Origin: Eubacteriales bacterium
Lineage (GTDB): Bacteria; Bacillota; Clostridia; Lachnospirales; Lachnospiraceae
Direction of reading: 5' to 3'
DNA length: 49,997 nt
Assembly (NCBI GenBank): GCA_030526005.1
Contig: JAUNDP010000017.1
Location: 1-49,997 of the forward strand
Part shown: piece by piece, positions 16,723-26,433 of the stretch
Layout: each line of letters opens with the position of its first letter
Position numbering within the stretch: the first letter of the stretch is position 1
Position numbers and translations under genes: made by a program
Notes under the pieces: model-generated
What the model was told of the DNA's origin: nothing
The model's database searches: none
The model's input: only the letters and a program-made list of their open reading frames with translations

Positions 16723-17865
16723 TTACCACCTGCTTTCTATAAATTCATATACTTTCTGTTCCGTCTCCAGAATCTGCTCCAGATTCGGGTTCAGAATCAC
16801 CTTATGTGCGTTCATGCATTCAGAAATTATATCATAAATTTCTAAAAAGGAAACCTTTCGATTTAAAAACTTGCTGACAGCACGCTCATTTGCAGCATTA
16901 AACACGGTAGGCATGGAGCCTCCTTTTTTCGCTGCGTCAATCGCAAACGGAACTCCCAGAAACGTCTCTATATCTGGGTCCTCAAACGTAATCTGCCCCA
17001 ATTTTGCAAAATCTACTCTCTCTCCTCCCAGGAATCTGCGTTCCGGATAAAAAAGGGCATATTGAATCGGCAGTTTCATATCTGGCATTCCAAGCTGTGC
17101 AATGATTCCTCCATCTATAAATTCCACCATCGAATGAATGATGCTCTGCGGCTGTACGACAACCTGAATCTGATCGATGTCGACGTCAAACAGCCATTTT
17201 GCTTCGATCATCTCAAGTCCTTTATTGACCAGTGTGGCAGAATCAATCGTAATTTTTCTTCCCATACTCCAGTTCGGATGTTTCAATGCGTCCTCCACCT
17301 GAATCTGCTTCAGTTCTTCTCGCTTTCTGCCGCGGAAAGGGCCACCGGAAGCTGTCAGTAAAATTTTACTGATCTCTCTTTTTCTTTCTCCGTTTAAAGA
17401 CTGAAAAATAGCGCTGTGTTCACTGTCTACCGGAAGAATCTGTACCCCTTTCTCTTTTGCAAGCGGCATGATCAGATGCCCCGCTGTCACTAATGTCTCT
17501 TTATTTGCCAGCGCAATATCCTTTCCCGCTTCAATCGCGGCGATCGTAGGACGGATTCCAATCATCCCTACAACTGCTGTCACCACAATCTGCGCTTCTT
17601 CCACTGTGGCGGCCTCCACCAGTCCGTCCATTCCACTGACAACTCTGACATTCAGATCCTTTACTTTTTCTTTCAGTTCTTTTGCTTTCTCTTCATTCCA
17701 CACTGCTGCAAGCGCAGGGCGAAACTTGCGGATCTGCTTTTCCAGAAGTTCAATATTGCTTCCTGCTGCAAGCGCCGCTACTTTTATATCGTTTTGTTCC
17801 TCAGCCACTTCCAGTGTCTGTGTTCCGATGGAACCTGTCGATCCCAAAATTGATATCGTTTTCAT
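16723..17865 (-). CDS. dxr: 1-deoxy-D-xylulose 5-phosphate reductoisomerase
   Basis: At 380 aa this is the typical length. It converts DXP to MEP with NADPH in the non-mevalonate isoprenoid pathway, supplying precursors for the uppS product made two genes upstream. The NADPH loop GSTGSIGTQTLEV is at the start. The metal and substrate residues DSEHSAIFQ, SGGPFRG, HPNWSMG and NKGLEMIEA are intact. The C-terminus has the helical NAANERAVSKF region. The stop is one base from the rseP start. Confidence 0.98.
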   Translation of the reverse strand: MKTISILGSTGSIGTQTLEVAEEQNDIKVAALAAGSNIELLEKQIRKFRPALAAVWNEEKAKELKEKVKDLNVRVVSGMDGLVEAATVEEAQIVVTAVVGMIGIRPTIAAIEAGKDIALANKETLVTAGHLIMPLAKEKGVQILPVDSEHSAIFQSLNGERKREISKILLTASGGPFRGRKREELKQIQVEDALKHPNWSMGRKITIDSATLVNKGLEMIEAKWLFDVDIDQIQVVVQPQSIIHSMVEFIDGGIIAQLGMPDMKLPIQYALFYPERRFLGGERVDFAKLGQITFEDPDIETFLGVPFAIDAAKKGGSMPTVFNAANERAVSKFLNRKVSFLEIYDIISECMNAHKVILNPNLEQILETEQKVYEFIESRW

Positions 17866-17877
17866 CTTTTTACTCCT

Positions 17878-18687
17878 CTACATCAAAGCGGTTGCCAGAA
17901 AATAGATCATCGGCGCTGTAAAAATTACACTGTCAAAACGATCTAAAATTCCTCCATGTCCTGGAATTAATTTTCCATAATCCTTAATGTCATGATTTCT
18001 TTTGATCGCTGATGCAGCCAGATCTCCTACCATCGAGATCAGCGCACCGACAATGCAGATCACTGCATAGACCAGAATCGGATTTCCATGCGCCGTCAGA
18101 TGGCTCGATACAGCCGCTGCATAGACGGCGCCTAAAATACCAGCGCCAATCACACCTCCTACAGCGCCTTCCACTGATTTTTTCGGGCTGAGTTTCGGAG
18201 ACATCTTATGTTTCCCGAATAAAACGCCCACACAATATGCGCAAGTATCGCATCCCCAGGAACAGAAAAAAATCAGCCATACTAAAAATGCTCCGTCTTC
18301 CAGCATTCTTGTCTGGTAAATATACGAAAGCATCACAGCGACATACATCACGCCAAAAAAGGTACCCATCACCTGCTCGGAGCGGTATTTCGGAAAAGCA
18401 AACACATAGACAAACATCGTCAGAACCAGAATAAATACCATACTTATCATACTATATGTCTCTTTCTGGAAAAGTAAAATCAAATAATGTACTGCTGTTC
18501 CAACATATCCTGCCAAAGCAAGCATCTTGTTCTGCGGTGATTCAATTCCAACTGCACGGTAAAGTTCATGCAGACCAATCAGAGACAGAATCAGGCATGT
18601 TGCCCATAAAACCGTCCCTCCGCTGATAATTGTGACAAGCGCCAGAATCACCAGCACAATCCCGCTTAATAATCTTGTCTTAAACAA
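17878..18687 (-). CDS. cdsA: Phosphatidate cytidylyltransferase
   Basis: The protein is 269 aa with about seven or eight membrane segments. It makes CDP-diacylglycerol from phosphatidate and CTP, the branch point of phospholipid synthesis. The family signature is complete near the C-terminus: SAIKRNHDIKDYGKLIPGHGG then LDRFDS. It sits two bases after uppS and 12 bp before dxr. Confidence 0.97.
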   Translation of the reverse strand: MFKTRLLSGIVLVILALVTIISGGTVLWATCLILSLIGLHELYRAVGIESPQNKMLALAGYVGTAVHYLILLFQKETYSMISMVFILVLTMFVYVFAFPKYRSEQVMGTFFGVMYVAVMLSYIYQTRMLEDGAFLVWLIFFCSWGCDTCAYCVGVLFGKHKMSPKLSPKKSVEGAVGGVIGAGILGAVYAAAVSSHLTAHGNPILVYAVICIVGALISMVGDLAASAIKRNHDIKDYGKLIPGHGGILDRFDSVIFTAPMIYFLATALM

Positions 18688-18689
18688 AT

Positions 18690-19397
18690 TTATTCCTCCT
18701 TTACGCCTCCAAAACGTCTCTCACGGCTATTATATTTCTCAATCGCTTTTTTCAGATCTTCTTTTGTAAATGCAGGCCACGGCACATCGGTAAAATAAAA
18801 TTCTGTGTAAGCAAGCTGCCAGATCAGATAATTGGACAGTCTCTGTTCTCCACTCGTCCGAATCAAAAGATCAGGGTCTGGTATATCGTGCGTATCAAGA
18901 TATCCTGCAAATTTTTCCTCTGTAATCTCCTCCGGTGAAATATGACCAGCCACACAGTCTGCCGCTACTTTTCGTATAGCACGCACAATCTCATCCCGTC
19001 CGCCATAATTAATGGCAATCTGAAAATTCAGTCCTGTATTATTTTTGGATGTCTCTTCCAAAACTCTGAGACTCTCTCTTAAGTCTTCGTCCAGCACAGA
19101 TGGATCTCCTATTGTACGCACTTTCATATTATTTTTCATTGCCGTCTTTACACACGTTTTTGTGTAGCTGCGGAACAGCTTCATCAATGCATTTACTTCA
19201 TCCTCCGGACGTTTCCAGTTTTCTGTTGAGAACAGATACACGGTCAGATATTTAATTCCCATCTTATACGCATCCTCGCAGATTACTTCCAGATTTTGCG
19301 CTCCTCTTACATGTCCGTAATTTCTAGGCATCATTTTGCTCTTTGCCCATCTCCCGTTTCCATCTAAAATAATTGCCACATGCTGCGGTATTACCAT
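18690..19397 (-). CDS. uppS: Isoprenyl transferase (undecaprenyl pyrophosphate synthase)
   Basis: The protein is 235 aa. It elongates farnesyl diphosphate with IPP units to C55 undecaprenyl diphosphate, the lipid carrier for cell wall synthesis. The P-loop-like DGNGRWA motif follows HVAIIL, and RTSGEQRLSNYL and YTEFYF near the C-terminus complete the active site. ATG 19397 is preferred over one 36 bp upstream because AGGAGG lies seven bases before it. Confidence 0.97.
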   Translation of the reverse strand: MVIPQHVAIILDGNGRWAKSKMMPRNYGHVRGAQNLEVICEDAYKMGIKYLTVYLFSTENWKRPEDEVNALMKLFRSYTKTCVKTAMKNNMKVRTIGDPSVLDEDLRESLRVLEETSKNNTGLNFQIAINYGGRDEIVRAIRKVAADCVAGHISPEEITEEKFAGYLDTHDIPDPDLLIRTSGEQRLSNYLIWQLAYTEFYFTDVPWPAFTKEDLKKAIEKYNSRERRFGGVKEE

Positions 19398-19456
19398 CTC
19401 TTTTCCTCCTGTGTCTGAATGTTCTGCCTGCACACCTCATCGTCTGCATCAAAAAT

Positions 19457-19518
19457 TTTCTTAATGATTAAGAAAGTCCCAAAACATCGGCGCTTCGGGC
19501 ACGATGTCTTGAGACTTT
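19457..19518 (-). terminator. Double hairpin between frr and uppS
   Basis: A long stem (AAAGTC...CATCG arms, 19473-19489 and 19502-19518) is followed on the minus strand by a second small inverted repeat TTTCTTAA/TTAAGAAA and a run of five T. This should end most pyrH-frr transcripts, with uppS read through or started separately. Confidence 0.7.
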
Positions 19519-19526
19519 TTCTACTT

Positions 19527-20078
19527 TTATACAGTTAAGATTTCTTTTGACTTCTCTTCGATTGCCTTGTCGATTTCTTTCACATATTTATCAGTCATCT
19601 TCTGTACTTCTTCTTCCAGATCTTTGATCTCATCCTCAGAAACCTCTGTCCCCTTCAGCTTCTTGAATGCTTCATTTGCATCGCGACGGATATTGCGGAC
19701 TGCTACTTTCGCTCCCTCGCCTTTTTTCTTTACATCTTTGACGAGTTCTTTTCTTCTCTCCTCTGTAAGTTCAGGAAATACAAGACGTATTACTTTTCCG
19801 TCATCGCTCGGATTGATTCCCAGATCAGAAACCATAAGCGCCTTATTGATCGCTTTCACCATGCTGGATTCCCAAGGCTGAATCTGAATCATACGCGCTT
19901 CCGGAACTGTAATATTTGCCACCTGATTTAAAGGTGTCGGCATTCCGTAGTAGTCCACTGTGATGCGGTCCAGCACATGCGGATTTGCTCTTCCTGCTCG
20001 TATCGTTCCAAACTCTGACATTAAGCTCTCATATGATTTTGTCATCTTTTTATCATATACTTTAATTCTCTCATCCAT
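19527..20078 (-). CDS. frr: Ribosome recycling factor
   Basis: The protein is 183 aa, the standard length. With EF-G it splits the post-termination ribosome. Recognised by [16 protein letters not shown] near the N-terminus, [17 protein letters not shown] in the middle and [13 protein letters not shown] later. It starts 20 bp after pyrH, a common pairing. Confidence 0.98.
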   Translation of the reverse strand: MDERIKVYDKKMTKSYESLMSEFGTIRAGRANPHVLDRITVDYYGMPTPLNQVANITVPEARMIQIQPWESSMVKAINKALMVSDLGINPSDDGKVIRLVFPELTEERRKELVKDVKKKGEGAKVAVRNIRRDANEAFKKLKGTEVSEDEIKDLEEEVQKMTDKYVKEIDKAIEEKSKEILTV

Positions 20079-20098
20079 GTTTTTATCCTCCCTGATTT

Positions 20099-20797
20099 CT
20101 ATTCTACTGTCACGGTCGTTCCTTTTAATTTTCCATTTACAGTATCTACGATACTGTTCTCTTCATTCAGCCCAAATACCAGCATCGGCATCTTATTTTC
20201 CATACACAGAATGGATGCTGCCATATCCACAACGCCAAGCTTCTGATCAATCACTTCCTGAATTGAAATCTTGTCATACTTCTTCGCATCTGGGTTGCTC
20301 TTCGGATCACTGTCATATACTCCATCGATTGATTTTGCCAGAAGAATGATATCTGCCTCAATTTCAATCGCACGCAGTACAGTCGCAGTATCTGTTGAAA
20401 AATAAGGATGGCCCGTTCCGCCTGCCAGGAAAGATACAACGCCTTTTTTGAATCCTGCAAGTACCTTATCTTTTGAAAATAATTCTGTAAATGCGCCGCA
20501 GGCAAATGGAGTGTAAACCTGTGTCTCCATTCCCACTGAGCGGAAAATTTCAGAGACATAGATACAGTTCATCACGGTAGCAAGCATACCGATCTGGTCT
20601 GCCTTTGTACGGTCAATATTTTCGCTGGAACGTCCTCTCCAGAAATTACCGCCTCCAATTACAATTCCAACCTCAATTCCCTGGTCAATCAGCTGTTTTA
20701 CCTGATATGCAACCTTTGTCACGGTTGGTTCATCAAATCCTGTCTTTTTGCTTCCGGCCAATGCCTCTCCGCTTAATTTCAGCAATACTCTCTTCAT
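20099..20797 (-). CDS. pyrH: UMP kinase
   Basis: The protein is 232 aa. It phosphorylates UMP to UDP with ATP. The amino-acid-kinase fold is marked by [40 protein letters not shown] and [12 protein letters not shown]. The usual upstream partners rpsB and tsf are not here; a C39-like peptidase gene precedes it. Confidence 0.98.
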   Translation of the reverse strand: MKRVLLKLSGEALAGSKKTGFDEPTVTKVAYQVKQLIDQGIEVGIVIGGGNFWRGRSSENIDRTKADQIGMLATVMNCIYVSEIFRSVGMETQVYTPFACGAFTELFSKDKVLAGFKKGVVSFLAGGTGHPYFSTDTATVLRAIEIEADIILLAKSIDGVYDSDPKSNPDAKKYDKISIQEVIDQKLGVVDMAASILCMENKMPMLVFGLNEENSIVDTVNGKLKGTTVTVE

Positions 20798-20921
20798 ATG
20801 TCACCTCAGACTCTTTTTTTCTGCAACATTAGAAATCTGTCTTTCACAGTTTCTTGTGTTCAGTATACCATATTTGCTCGAAAAAGTAACTTCTTTTTTC
20901 TATAAATCACACAATTTCTTA

Positions 20922-21698
20922 TCACACAATCGCAAGCGCCTGAGAACCTAATTCTTCGTATCTTGTCTGGGCAAGTCCACGCTCCCACTGCACAACTTGT
21001 TCCGCACGGTATGGATCGTTAAAATAATAATAATTATCGTCATATCCGACAAGCACCATGCAATGTTCCTGTGCTTTCCAGGTAAACCAGCCTGTTCCGT
21101 TGTCCAGTATCCAGCTTGTCCCGTCATAAGAAGGATTCATATTGATCGTCGCCCAGCATAAAACAGGGATTCCCTGATCCAGATATTCCTGACAGATCTG
21201 ATCGAGCGTCATCCCCGTCAAATCTTTTACCTCATGATACCATTTCGTCGCTTTTTCCAAAATATCATAGATTACCGGCGCGTAACAGCCATATCCTGTT
21301 TCCAAATAAGGATTTCCAATAAATGCTTCTGATGGCGACGGTCCTGTCAGCTGTCCTGCACGGTTCACGGTCAGTTCTTCCATCGGTAAAAACTGTGTAA
21401 TCAGATCATCAATCGTATAATTATATCCCCAGAACTGAAGCAGCATCGCTGTGCTGGCACACTCACATCCTGTCGGATAGCCGTTTTGCTGCGACAAATA
21501 TGGCACCTCAATAAATATCTGTTCTTCTGATTTTGACTTTGCTGCTTCCACTGCATTCTGCGCCCACACGGACTGTATTCTTAAATCCTGTTTTCTGAAA
21601 AATCTGCCGCCTGCAAAAAGCACAGCCACCGCTGCTGCAACAGCTGCACTGATTTTTATTCTTTTTTTTAGCTGTTTTTTTCTTTCTTCCTGATTCAT
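20922..21698 (-). CDS. Membrane-anchored C39-like cysteine peptidase
   Basis: The protein is 258 aa. A basic N-terminus and one hydrophobic helix (~15-31) suggest a signal anchor, with the catalytic domain outside. The papain-like C39_2 domain has PYLSQQNGYPTGCECASTAM with the predicted nucleophile Cys78, and EHCMVLVGYDDNYYYFNDP carrying His and Asp. Such domains are widespread in Firmicutes as secreted peptidases or amidases; the substrate is unknown. It is 124 bp upstream of pyrH and probably separately transcribed. Confidence 0.9.
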   Translation of the reverse strand: MNQEERKKQLKKRIKISAAVAAAVAVLFAGGRFFRKQDLRIQSVWAQNAVEAAKSKSEEQIFIEVPYLSQQNGYPTGCECASTAMLLQFWGYNYTIDDLITQFLPMEELTVNRAGQLTGPSPSEAFIGNPYLETGYGCYAPVIYDILEKATKWYHEVKDLTGMTLDQICQEYLDQGIPVLCWATINMNPSYDGTSWILDNGTGWFTWKAQEHCMVLVGYDDNYYYFNDPYRAEQVVQWERGLAQTRYEELGSQALAIV

Positions 21699-21845
21699 TC
21701 TGTTTGCCCTCCCTCATCCAAAAATCCGCCTTATTTTCTTCTATGTATTAGACTCTTTGGAGCAGACAAAAGTTTCAAAACCAGAAATTTAAATTTTAAT
21801 TAAAGATCTTTTTTGCTTTATAGGGAACAAAATTTCCTGTAAAGT

Positions 21846-21884
21846 AAAAAAGACTGCCGCACAAATCACTTTGCACAACAGTCT
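21846..21884 (-). terminator. Terminator of the alarmone synthetase operon
   Basis: A stem of about 14 bp with AGACTG arms (21851-21884) is followed by six T on the minus strand. It is 42 bp after the stop of the last gene at 21926. Confidence 0.85.
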
Positions 21885-21925
21885 CCCATTCCTGCCGAGA
21901 ATATATAAAAAAACAGAGAGCGCTC

Positions 21926-22474
21926 CTAATTTGTTTTCAGATCCTCTGCAACCATAACTCCCGCTTTAAATCCCATAATCATAAGTTCCAGCATCTGAGC
22001 ATCCACATTGCGATATTTCAAAAAATAATAAAACGTATCGAGATAACTTAAAAATCCTTTTTTATTTTCCTCGCTGAGTGCGGCTCCTTTTCCGCTTCCC
22101 ACCAGAAAGTATGCGATTCTAGAAAAGGCAAATTTTTCATTTATAAATGCAAGCACCTCACTCTGATCTGGATTTTCCAGAGTCTGAAGCGGTTTCCTGC
22201 GCAAGAACCAAAATGTCTCATATGCTATAGCCTTTATATCATTGATATGTTCTACTTTGTGAAACTGCTTCTGTCTGGAGATATCACTGTAATAGTCCAG
22301 TACCGTGTGCATAAGAATCACTTCATCAATACGCACATTTTCTTCTATTCCCGCGCTTTTTAAAAACTCCTTGATCTCCTGGTATAAAACACGATACCGA
22401 TCCATCACCTGATTTTCTGTAAACTCATCTAAAATATTTCGATAATTGATATAAACATTTTCTATATTATTCAT
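21926..22474 (-). CDS. Helical protein of unknown function, third gene of the alarmone operon
   Basis: The protein is 182 aa. ATG 22474 is chosen because GGAAGTG precedes it and the start overlaps the upstream stop by 8 bp (ATGAATAA), a coupling arrangement. It is mostly predicted helix, with no signal peptide or long hydrophobic segment. I do not recognise the family. Tight linkage to a RelA/SpoT-domain gene suggests a partner or regulator, which is inference. Confidence 0.7.
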   Translation of the reverse strand: MNNIENVYINYRNILDEFTENQVMDRYRVLYQEIKEFLKSAGIEENVRIDEVILMHTVLDYYSDISRQKQFHKVEHINDIKAIAYETFWFLRRKPLQTLENPDQSEVLAFINEKFAFSRIAYFLVGSGKGAALSEENKKGFLSYLDTFYYFLKYRNVDAQMLELMIMGFKAGVMVAEDLKTN

Positions 22475-22694
22475 AAACATCACTTCCATTTAACTTTAAA
22501 ATATCAAAAGAAAATTTTGTTTTTACAAAATCACTGTATTCCGCAAACTCTTTTTCCTCTAAAGTTCCCTGCTGTACCTGATATGTATTGCGCAGCAGAT
22601 GCTGTTTGATTTTTCCTTCATAAACTGCCTGAGCCATCCGCTCTGCTGATAATTCTGCCTCCTCTGAGATACCCAGTTTTCTTGTCCCTGCCAT
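22467..22694 (-). CDS. Small protein of unknown function, second gene of the alarmone operon
   Basis: The protein is 75 aa, charged, with a predicted long helix at ~10-35 (EEAELSAERMAQAVYEGKIKQ) and an acidic middle. It starts nine bases after the synthetase stop and overlaps the next gene by 8 bp. The size and position would suit an antitoxin of a toxic small alarmone synthetase, but no family is recognised. Confidence 0.65.
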   Translation of the reverse strand: MAGTRKLGISEEAELSAERMAQAVYEGKIKQHLLRNTYQVQQGTLEEKEFAEYSDFVKTKFSFDILKLNGSDVYE

Positions 22695-22703
22695 TTCATC
22701 CTC

Positions 22704-23615
22704 CTACTCACTCAAAACGCTTTGGATCGCATCTTCCACTGTCAAAATTTTCTTTAAATCAACAGGATGAAGATCTCCGTCAAATTTATTTTCCATTATT
22801 TTATGGTTGACGACAGAATCTTTTCTCTGAAAGGCTTTATCCGGTACAACCTGAAGCCGTTTATAAAAAGATGCCATCTCATCTCCCATTCCGGAAAGTC
22901 TGTTCAGCAGCTCCGAAAATTCATTCAGCATCGGATCGTCTTTTTTATATGGATAGATGATGTGATGGTCGATTTCGCCCCATCCTTCCTCGAACAGAGT
23001 TCTGATCTGAATTTCAATATATACCCCTTCATATTTCACAATATAGTGTACAGAGCGATAGTGCTTCTGGTCTAAAATATTGTCTCTTGAAATCCAGTTG
23101 AAATAAATATCTGCATAATCTCCCAGCCTCATATGAACTTTGGGCGGTTCCACAATGCAGCCGTCCGTCTCATCGGAATAATCTTTGATGCAGTCTTTCA
23201 CATATTTTCTGGGATCATTCTGAAAATGACTAATTAAATATTTGTGAAAAATCACCCAGTCTTCACGATACAGAAGAAGCCCTCTGACTCCGATTAGATC
23301 CATCACAAATTTTGTATAGTTTTCCTTTGTGAGCGAACGGTATTTAATATAATTTTCCTTTCTTTTTCTGATGATTTTCTCCAGAAGATGCTCCGGATCT
23401 TTCATCCTGCTTCGATACGACTGAAGCCCTGTCTCTTTTTCCCGATACATAAAATATTCGGCGATAAACTGTCTTCGGATTTTATCATATTTTGGTATCT
23501 TGCTCTGATAATCTCGGGCAATCTCAAGCAGATCTTCCCATGACAGGCCGGCCTCTCGAAATTCCTCTTCCGAAATATTATATTTTTTTAAAAATTCTTC
23601 CCTTGTTAAATTCAA
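22704..23615 (-). CDS. RelA/SpoT-domain protein, probable (p)ppGpp synthetase
   Basis: The protein is 303 aa. A helical N-terminus (~1-75) is followed by a RelA_SpoT nucleotidyltransferase domain (~80-235): DLIGVRGLLL matches the DxxGxR strand, KHYRSVHYIVKY the YRSxH G-loop and YIEIQIRTLFEEGWGEIDHH the EIQIRT active-site strand. There is no HD hydrolase, TGS or ACT domain, so it belongs with small alarmone synthetases rather than the long bifunctional Rel. It is larger than RelP/RelQ (~200-260 aa). The first of three tightly packed genes. An active synthetase is likely from the motifs. Some relatives transfer pyrophosphate to tRNA instead, and sequence alone cannot exclude this. Confidence 0.88.
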   Translation of the reverse strand: MNLTREEFLKKYNISEEEFREAGLSWEDLLEIARDYQSKIPKYDKIRRQFIAEYFMYREKETGLQSYRSRMKDPEHLLEKIIRKRKENYIKYRSLTKENYTKFVMDLIGVRGLLLYREDWVIFHKYLISHFQNDPRKYVKDCIKDYSDETDGCIVEPPKVHMRLGDYADIYFNWISRDNILDQKHYRSVHYIVKYEGVYIEIQIRTLFEEGWGEIDHHIIYPYKKDDPMLNEFSELLNRLSGMGDEMASFYKRLQVVPDKAFQRKDSVVNHKIMENKFDGDLHPVDLKKILTVEDAIQSVLSE

Positions 23616-23865
23616 AATCTCACCCCAAAATCTTTTTACATTTTTTGCTGTCCCTTATCATTTAAATTATTTCCAATCCATCTTATGCTTGAAGAGTATA
23701 CCATATTTTCTCTTAATTGACCACCCAAATTTTGCTTCTCTCTCTGTATCCAACTGCATTTTTTCTTTGAATTTTTCTTTCCTTTCCGATCTTTTCATGA
23801 TATACTTTTATCGGATCTTGTCTGTTTTTTGATCCGCATGAATAAAAAAAGAAAAGAGGGTTTTT

Positions 23866-24900
23866 ATGGAAACTTCACAATATGTAGACTATATTTTAGA
23901 CCAGACCGTATCCATTCTGGCTATTGACAGCCCTTCTTCTTACTCCAAAGAAGTGACATCCTATCTCATTGATACTTACCGCGCTATGGGATACAATGCC
24001 GTCCATACGGTAAAAGGCGGCGTTCTTGTCGATCTGGGCGGCCGCGATGAAGACAACGCTCTTGTGATGGAAGCCCACGCAGATACGCTCGGCGCTATGG
24101 TTGCTGAAATTATGAATAATGGAAGACTTCGTCTGTCACGCATCGGCGGTATGAATCCAAACAATGCTGAGAGTGAAAACTGCCATGTCATCACACGTTC
24201 AGGCAAAAAATATGAAGGTACTTTCCAATTAAAAAACGCTTCCATCCATGTAAATCCTGACTATAATACAACAAGCAGAACGTATGATACAATGGAGCTT
24301 GTGCTGGATGAAAATGTAAAAAATAAGGAAGATGTACTTGCCCTTGGCATCCTGCCCGGCGACATCGTATGTTTTGAACCGCGCACTCGCATCACAGAAA
24401 GCGGATATATCAAAAGCCGTTTCCTTGACGATAAATTAAGTGTCGGAATTTTACTTGGATTTGCCAAGTATCTCAAGGAGGAACATATTGTTCCTGAGAG
24501 AAAAATCTATCAGCATATCACTGTCTTTGAAGAAGTCGGTCATGGCGGCTCCTGCATTCCTTCCTCCGCGAAAGAGGTTTTAGCGGTTGACATGGGATGT
24601 GTCGGCGAAGGTCTTGGATGCACAGAACATCAGGTTTCTATCTGTGCTGCTGACCGTCAGGGTCCATATCACTATGATGTTGTCAGCGCTCTGGTTGCGA
24701 CAGCCCAAAAACAGAATCTCGACTTTGCGGTTGATATCTATCCATTCTACGGCTCAGATGCAGAGACAGCGCTTACAGCCGGATATGACATTCGTCATGG
24801 GCTGATTGGTCCTGGCGTATATGCTTCCCATGGATACGAAAGAAGTCACAGGGACGGCGTTCGCAATACCTTTCTTCTGCTGACAGGATACCTTGCATAG
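23866..24900 (+). CDS. M42 family metallopeptidase (glutamyl/leucyl aminopeptidase type)
   Basis: The protein is 344 aa. The family's dinuclear metal site can be followed: EAHADTLG (His and Asp), SRFLDDKLSVG (bridging Asp), FEEVGHGG (catalytic Glu pair), VDMGCVGEG and the final histidine in GVYASHGYERSH. These enzymes form large tetrahedral complexes that trim peptides in the cytoplasm. No signal peptide is present. The ribosome binding site AGAGGG precedes ATG 23866. It stands alone on the plus strand and ends at a bidirectional terminator shared with the aldolase-like gene. Confidence 0.94.
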   Translation: METSQYVDYILDQTVSILAIDSPSSYSKEVTSYLIDTYRAMGYNAVHTVKGGVLVDLGGRDEDNALVMEAHADTLGAMVAEIMNNGRLRLSRIGGMNPNNAESENCHVITRSGKKYEGTFQLKNASIHVNPDYNTTSRTYDTMELVLDENVKNKEDVLALGILPGDIVCFEPRTRITESGYIKSRFLDDKLSVGILLGFAKYLKEEHIVPERKIYQHITVFEEVGHGGSCIPSSAKEVLAVDMGCVGEGLGCTEHQVSICAADRQGPYHYDVVSALVATAQKQNLDFAVDIYPFYGSDAETALTAGYDIRHGLIGPGVYASHGYERSHRDGVRNTFLLLTGYLA

Positions 24901-24942
24901 TTGTTCTCCTGTCCTCCGACTTTAAAAAAAGAAAAGCGATAC

Positions 24943-24996
24943 AAAAGACTGACAAAAGAAGTTTCTGTTTTATATTCCTTCTTTCGTCAGTCTTTT
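24943..24996. terminator. Bidirectional terminator between M42 peptidase and aldolase genes
   Basis: A nearly perfect 18-bp stem (AAAAGACTGAC arm at 24943 and its complement ending 24996) is flanked by A and T tracts so that it works on both strands. The aldolase-like gene ends at 25000, immediately beside it. Confidence 0.85.
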
Positions 24997-24999
24997 CTT

Positions 25000-26055
25000 T
25001 CAGACACATCTGTTCTTTCCCAAAATCCTTCTGAAATCCTGAATCAGACTGTCCACATCTTTCTCTTTTGTCGCCCAGCTTGTACAAAAACGAACCGCGC
25101 TGTGTTCTTCGTCAATCCGTTCCTGGTAAGAATAGCTGTAATTCTCTCCCAGTTCTTTTAAAACCCAGTCAGGTAAAATCGGAAACTGCTGATTTGTCGG
25201 ACTGTCAACCAGAAACGTACAGCCTGCTTCCTGAAAAGCTGCCTTTAGTTTCATCGCCATCTTATTGGCATGATCTCCGATCTGGAAGTACAGATCATTC
25301 TTTAAAAGTCCGATAAATTGAATTCCAAGAAGACGTCCCTTTGCAAGCATGGCGCCCTTCTGTTTCATAATATAGCGAAAGTCCTCTTTCAACGTATCAT
25401 TTGTGATGACAACTGCCTCCCCAAACAATGCGCCGACTTTCGTTCCCCCGATATAAAATACATCGCAGCACTGTGCGATCGCCGCCAGATCGAGATCATT
25501 TTCCTTTGCCGTCAAAGCATATGCCAGTCTTGCTCCGTCCATAAACAGATACAGTCCGCACTCTCTGCACGTTTTGCTCAGCTCTTCCAGTTCCTGTCTG
25601 CTGTAAATTGTTCCGATCTCTGTCGGATTTGAAATATAAACCATTTTAGGCTGAACCATATGTTCATAGCTCTCATTGACTGCATGGCTCTCCCAGGCAT
25701 CCCAGATCTGTTTTGCTGTCAATTTTCCGTCTTCTGTCGGAATCGGCCACACTTTATGGCCACAGGATTCTATCGCTCCCGTCTCATGAACATTGATATG
25801 TCCTGTCTCCGGTGCAATCACACATTGATGCGGACGCAGCGCTGATGAGATTACTGTCAGATTCGTCTGCGTTCCACCTACCAGAAACTGTACTTCCGCC
25901 TCCTGGTTTCTGCACCGTTCACGGATGAGATCTCTGGCCTGTTCCGAATAAGGATCTGCTCCATATCCCGGTGTCTGCTCCATATTTGTTTCCATCATTA
26001 ATTTTAATATTTCTTCATGCGCGCCTTCCGCATAATCACAGTTAAATCGTACCAT
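25000..26055 (-). CDS. Threonine aldolase-like PLP-dependent lyase
   Basis: The protein is 351 aa of the beta-eliminating lyase/low-specificity threonine aldolase family, which cleaves L-threonine or L-allo-threonine to glycine and acetaldehyde. Visible are DYAEGAHEEIL at the N-terminus, FLVGGTQTNLTVI for phosphate binding, FMDGARLAYAL with the PLP aspartate, and FYIGGTKVGALFG with the Schiff-base lysine. Some relatives act on other beta-hydroxy amino acids, so I give no gene symbol. It is monocistronic and divergent from the small membrane protein gene. Confidence 0.9.
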   Translation of the reverse strand: MVRFNCDYAEGAHEEILKLMMETNMEQTPGYGADPYSEQARDLIRERCRNQEAEVQFLVGGTQTNLTVISSALRPHQCVIAPETGHINVHETGAIESCGHKVWPIPTEDGKLTAKQIWDAWESHAVNESYEHMVQPKMVYISNPTEIGTIYSRQELEELSKTCRECGLYLFMDGARLAYALTAKENDLDLAAIAQCCDVFYIGGTKVGALFGEAVVITNDTLKEDFRYIMKQKGAMLAKGRLLGIQFIGLLKNDLYFQIGDHANKMAMKLKAAFQEAGCTFLVDSPTNQQFPILPDWVLKELGENYSYSYQERIDEEHSAVRFCTSWATKEKDVDSLIQDFRRILGKNRCV

Positions 26056-26230
26056 ATTTCACACTCCTGAATTTGCTCTCCTTGTGATTAGTCTATACTT
26101 CTCTCTGTTCCTTGTCAATCGCTTCTTGCAATTTCCAAAAATCTTCGTTATAATATTTCATATGCAAAATGATACTGTCTGCCGATATCCTTTCGGTATG
26201 ATGCAGAATACTGTCAGAGAGGAGTTTTTG

Positions 26231-26431
26231 ATGGAAAAGTTTAAACGCATCACTGCTCTGGTCGGCGTTGTCTTATTACTTTTACTGTATCTGGGTACTT
26301 TTATTTTTTCTTTGATGGGCAGTGAATCGGCTCATATGATGTTCCGTGCCTGTATCGCGGGCACAATCTTAATCCCAGTCGTTTTGTATGCTATGATGAT
26401 GGTTGCAAAACATTTAAAAAATCGCCGCTAA
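26231..26431 (+). CDS. Small two-helix membrane protein
   Basis: The protein is 66 aa. ATG 26231 is preferred over in-frame codons further upstream because GAGAGGAG lies directly before it. Two hydrophobic segments (~8-28 and ~38-58) are separated by a short loop, with basic residues at both ends (MEKFKR, KHLKNRR), so both termini should face the cytoplasm. The family is not recognised. It is followed at once by a strong terminator. Confidence 0.75.
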   Translation: MEKFKRITALVGVVLLLLLYLGTFIFSLMGSESAHMMFRACIAGTILIPVVLYAMMMVAKHLKNRR

Positions 26432-26433
26432 AA

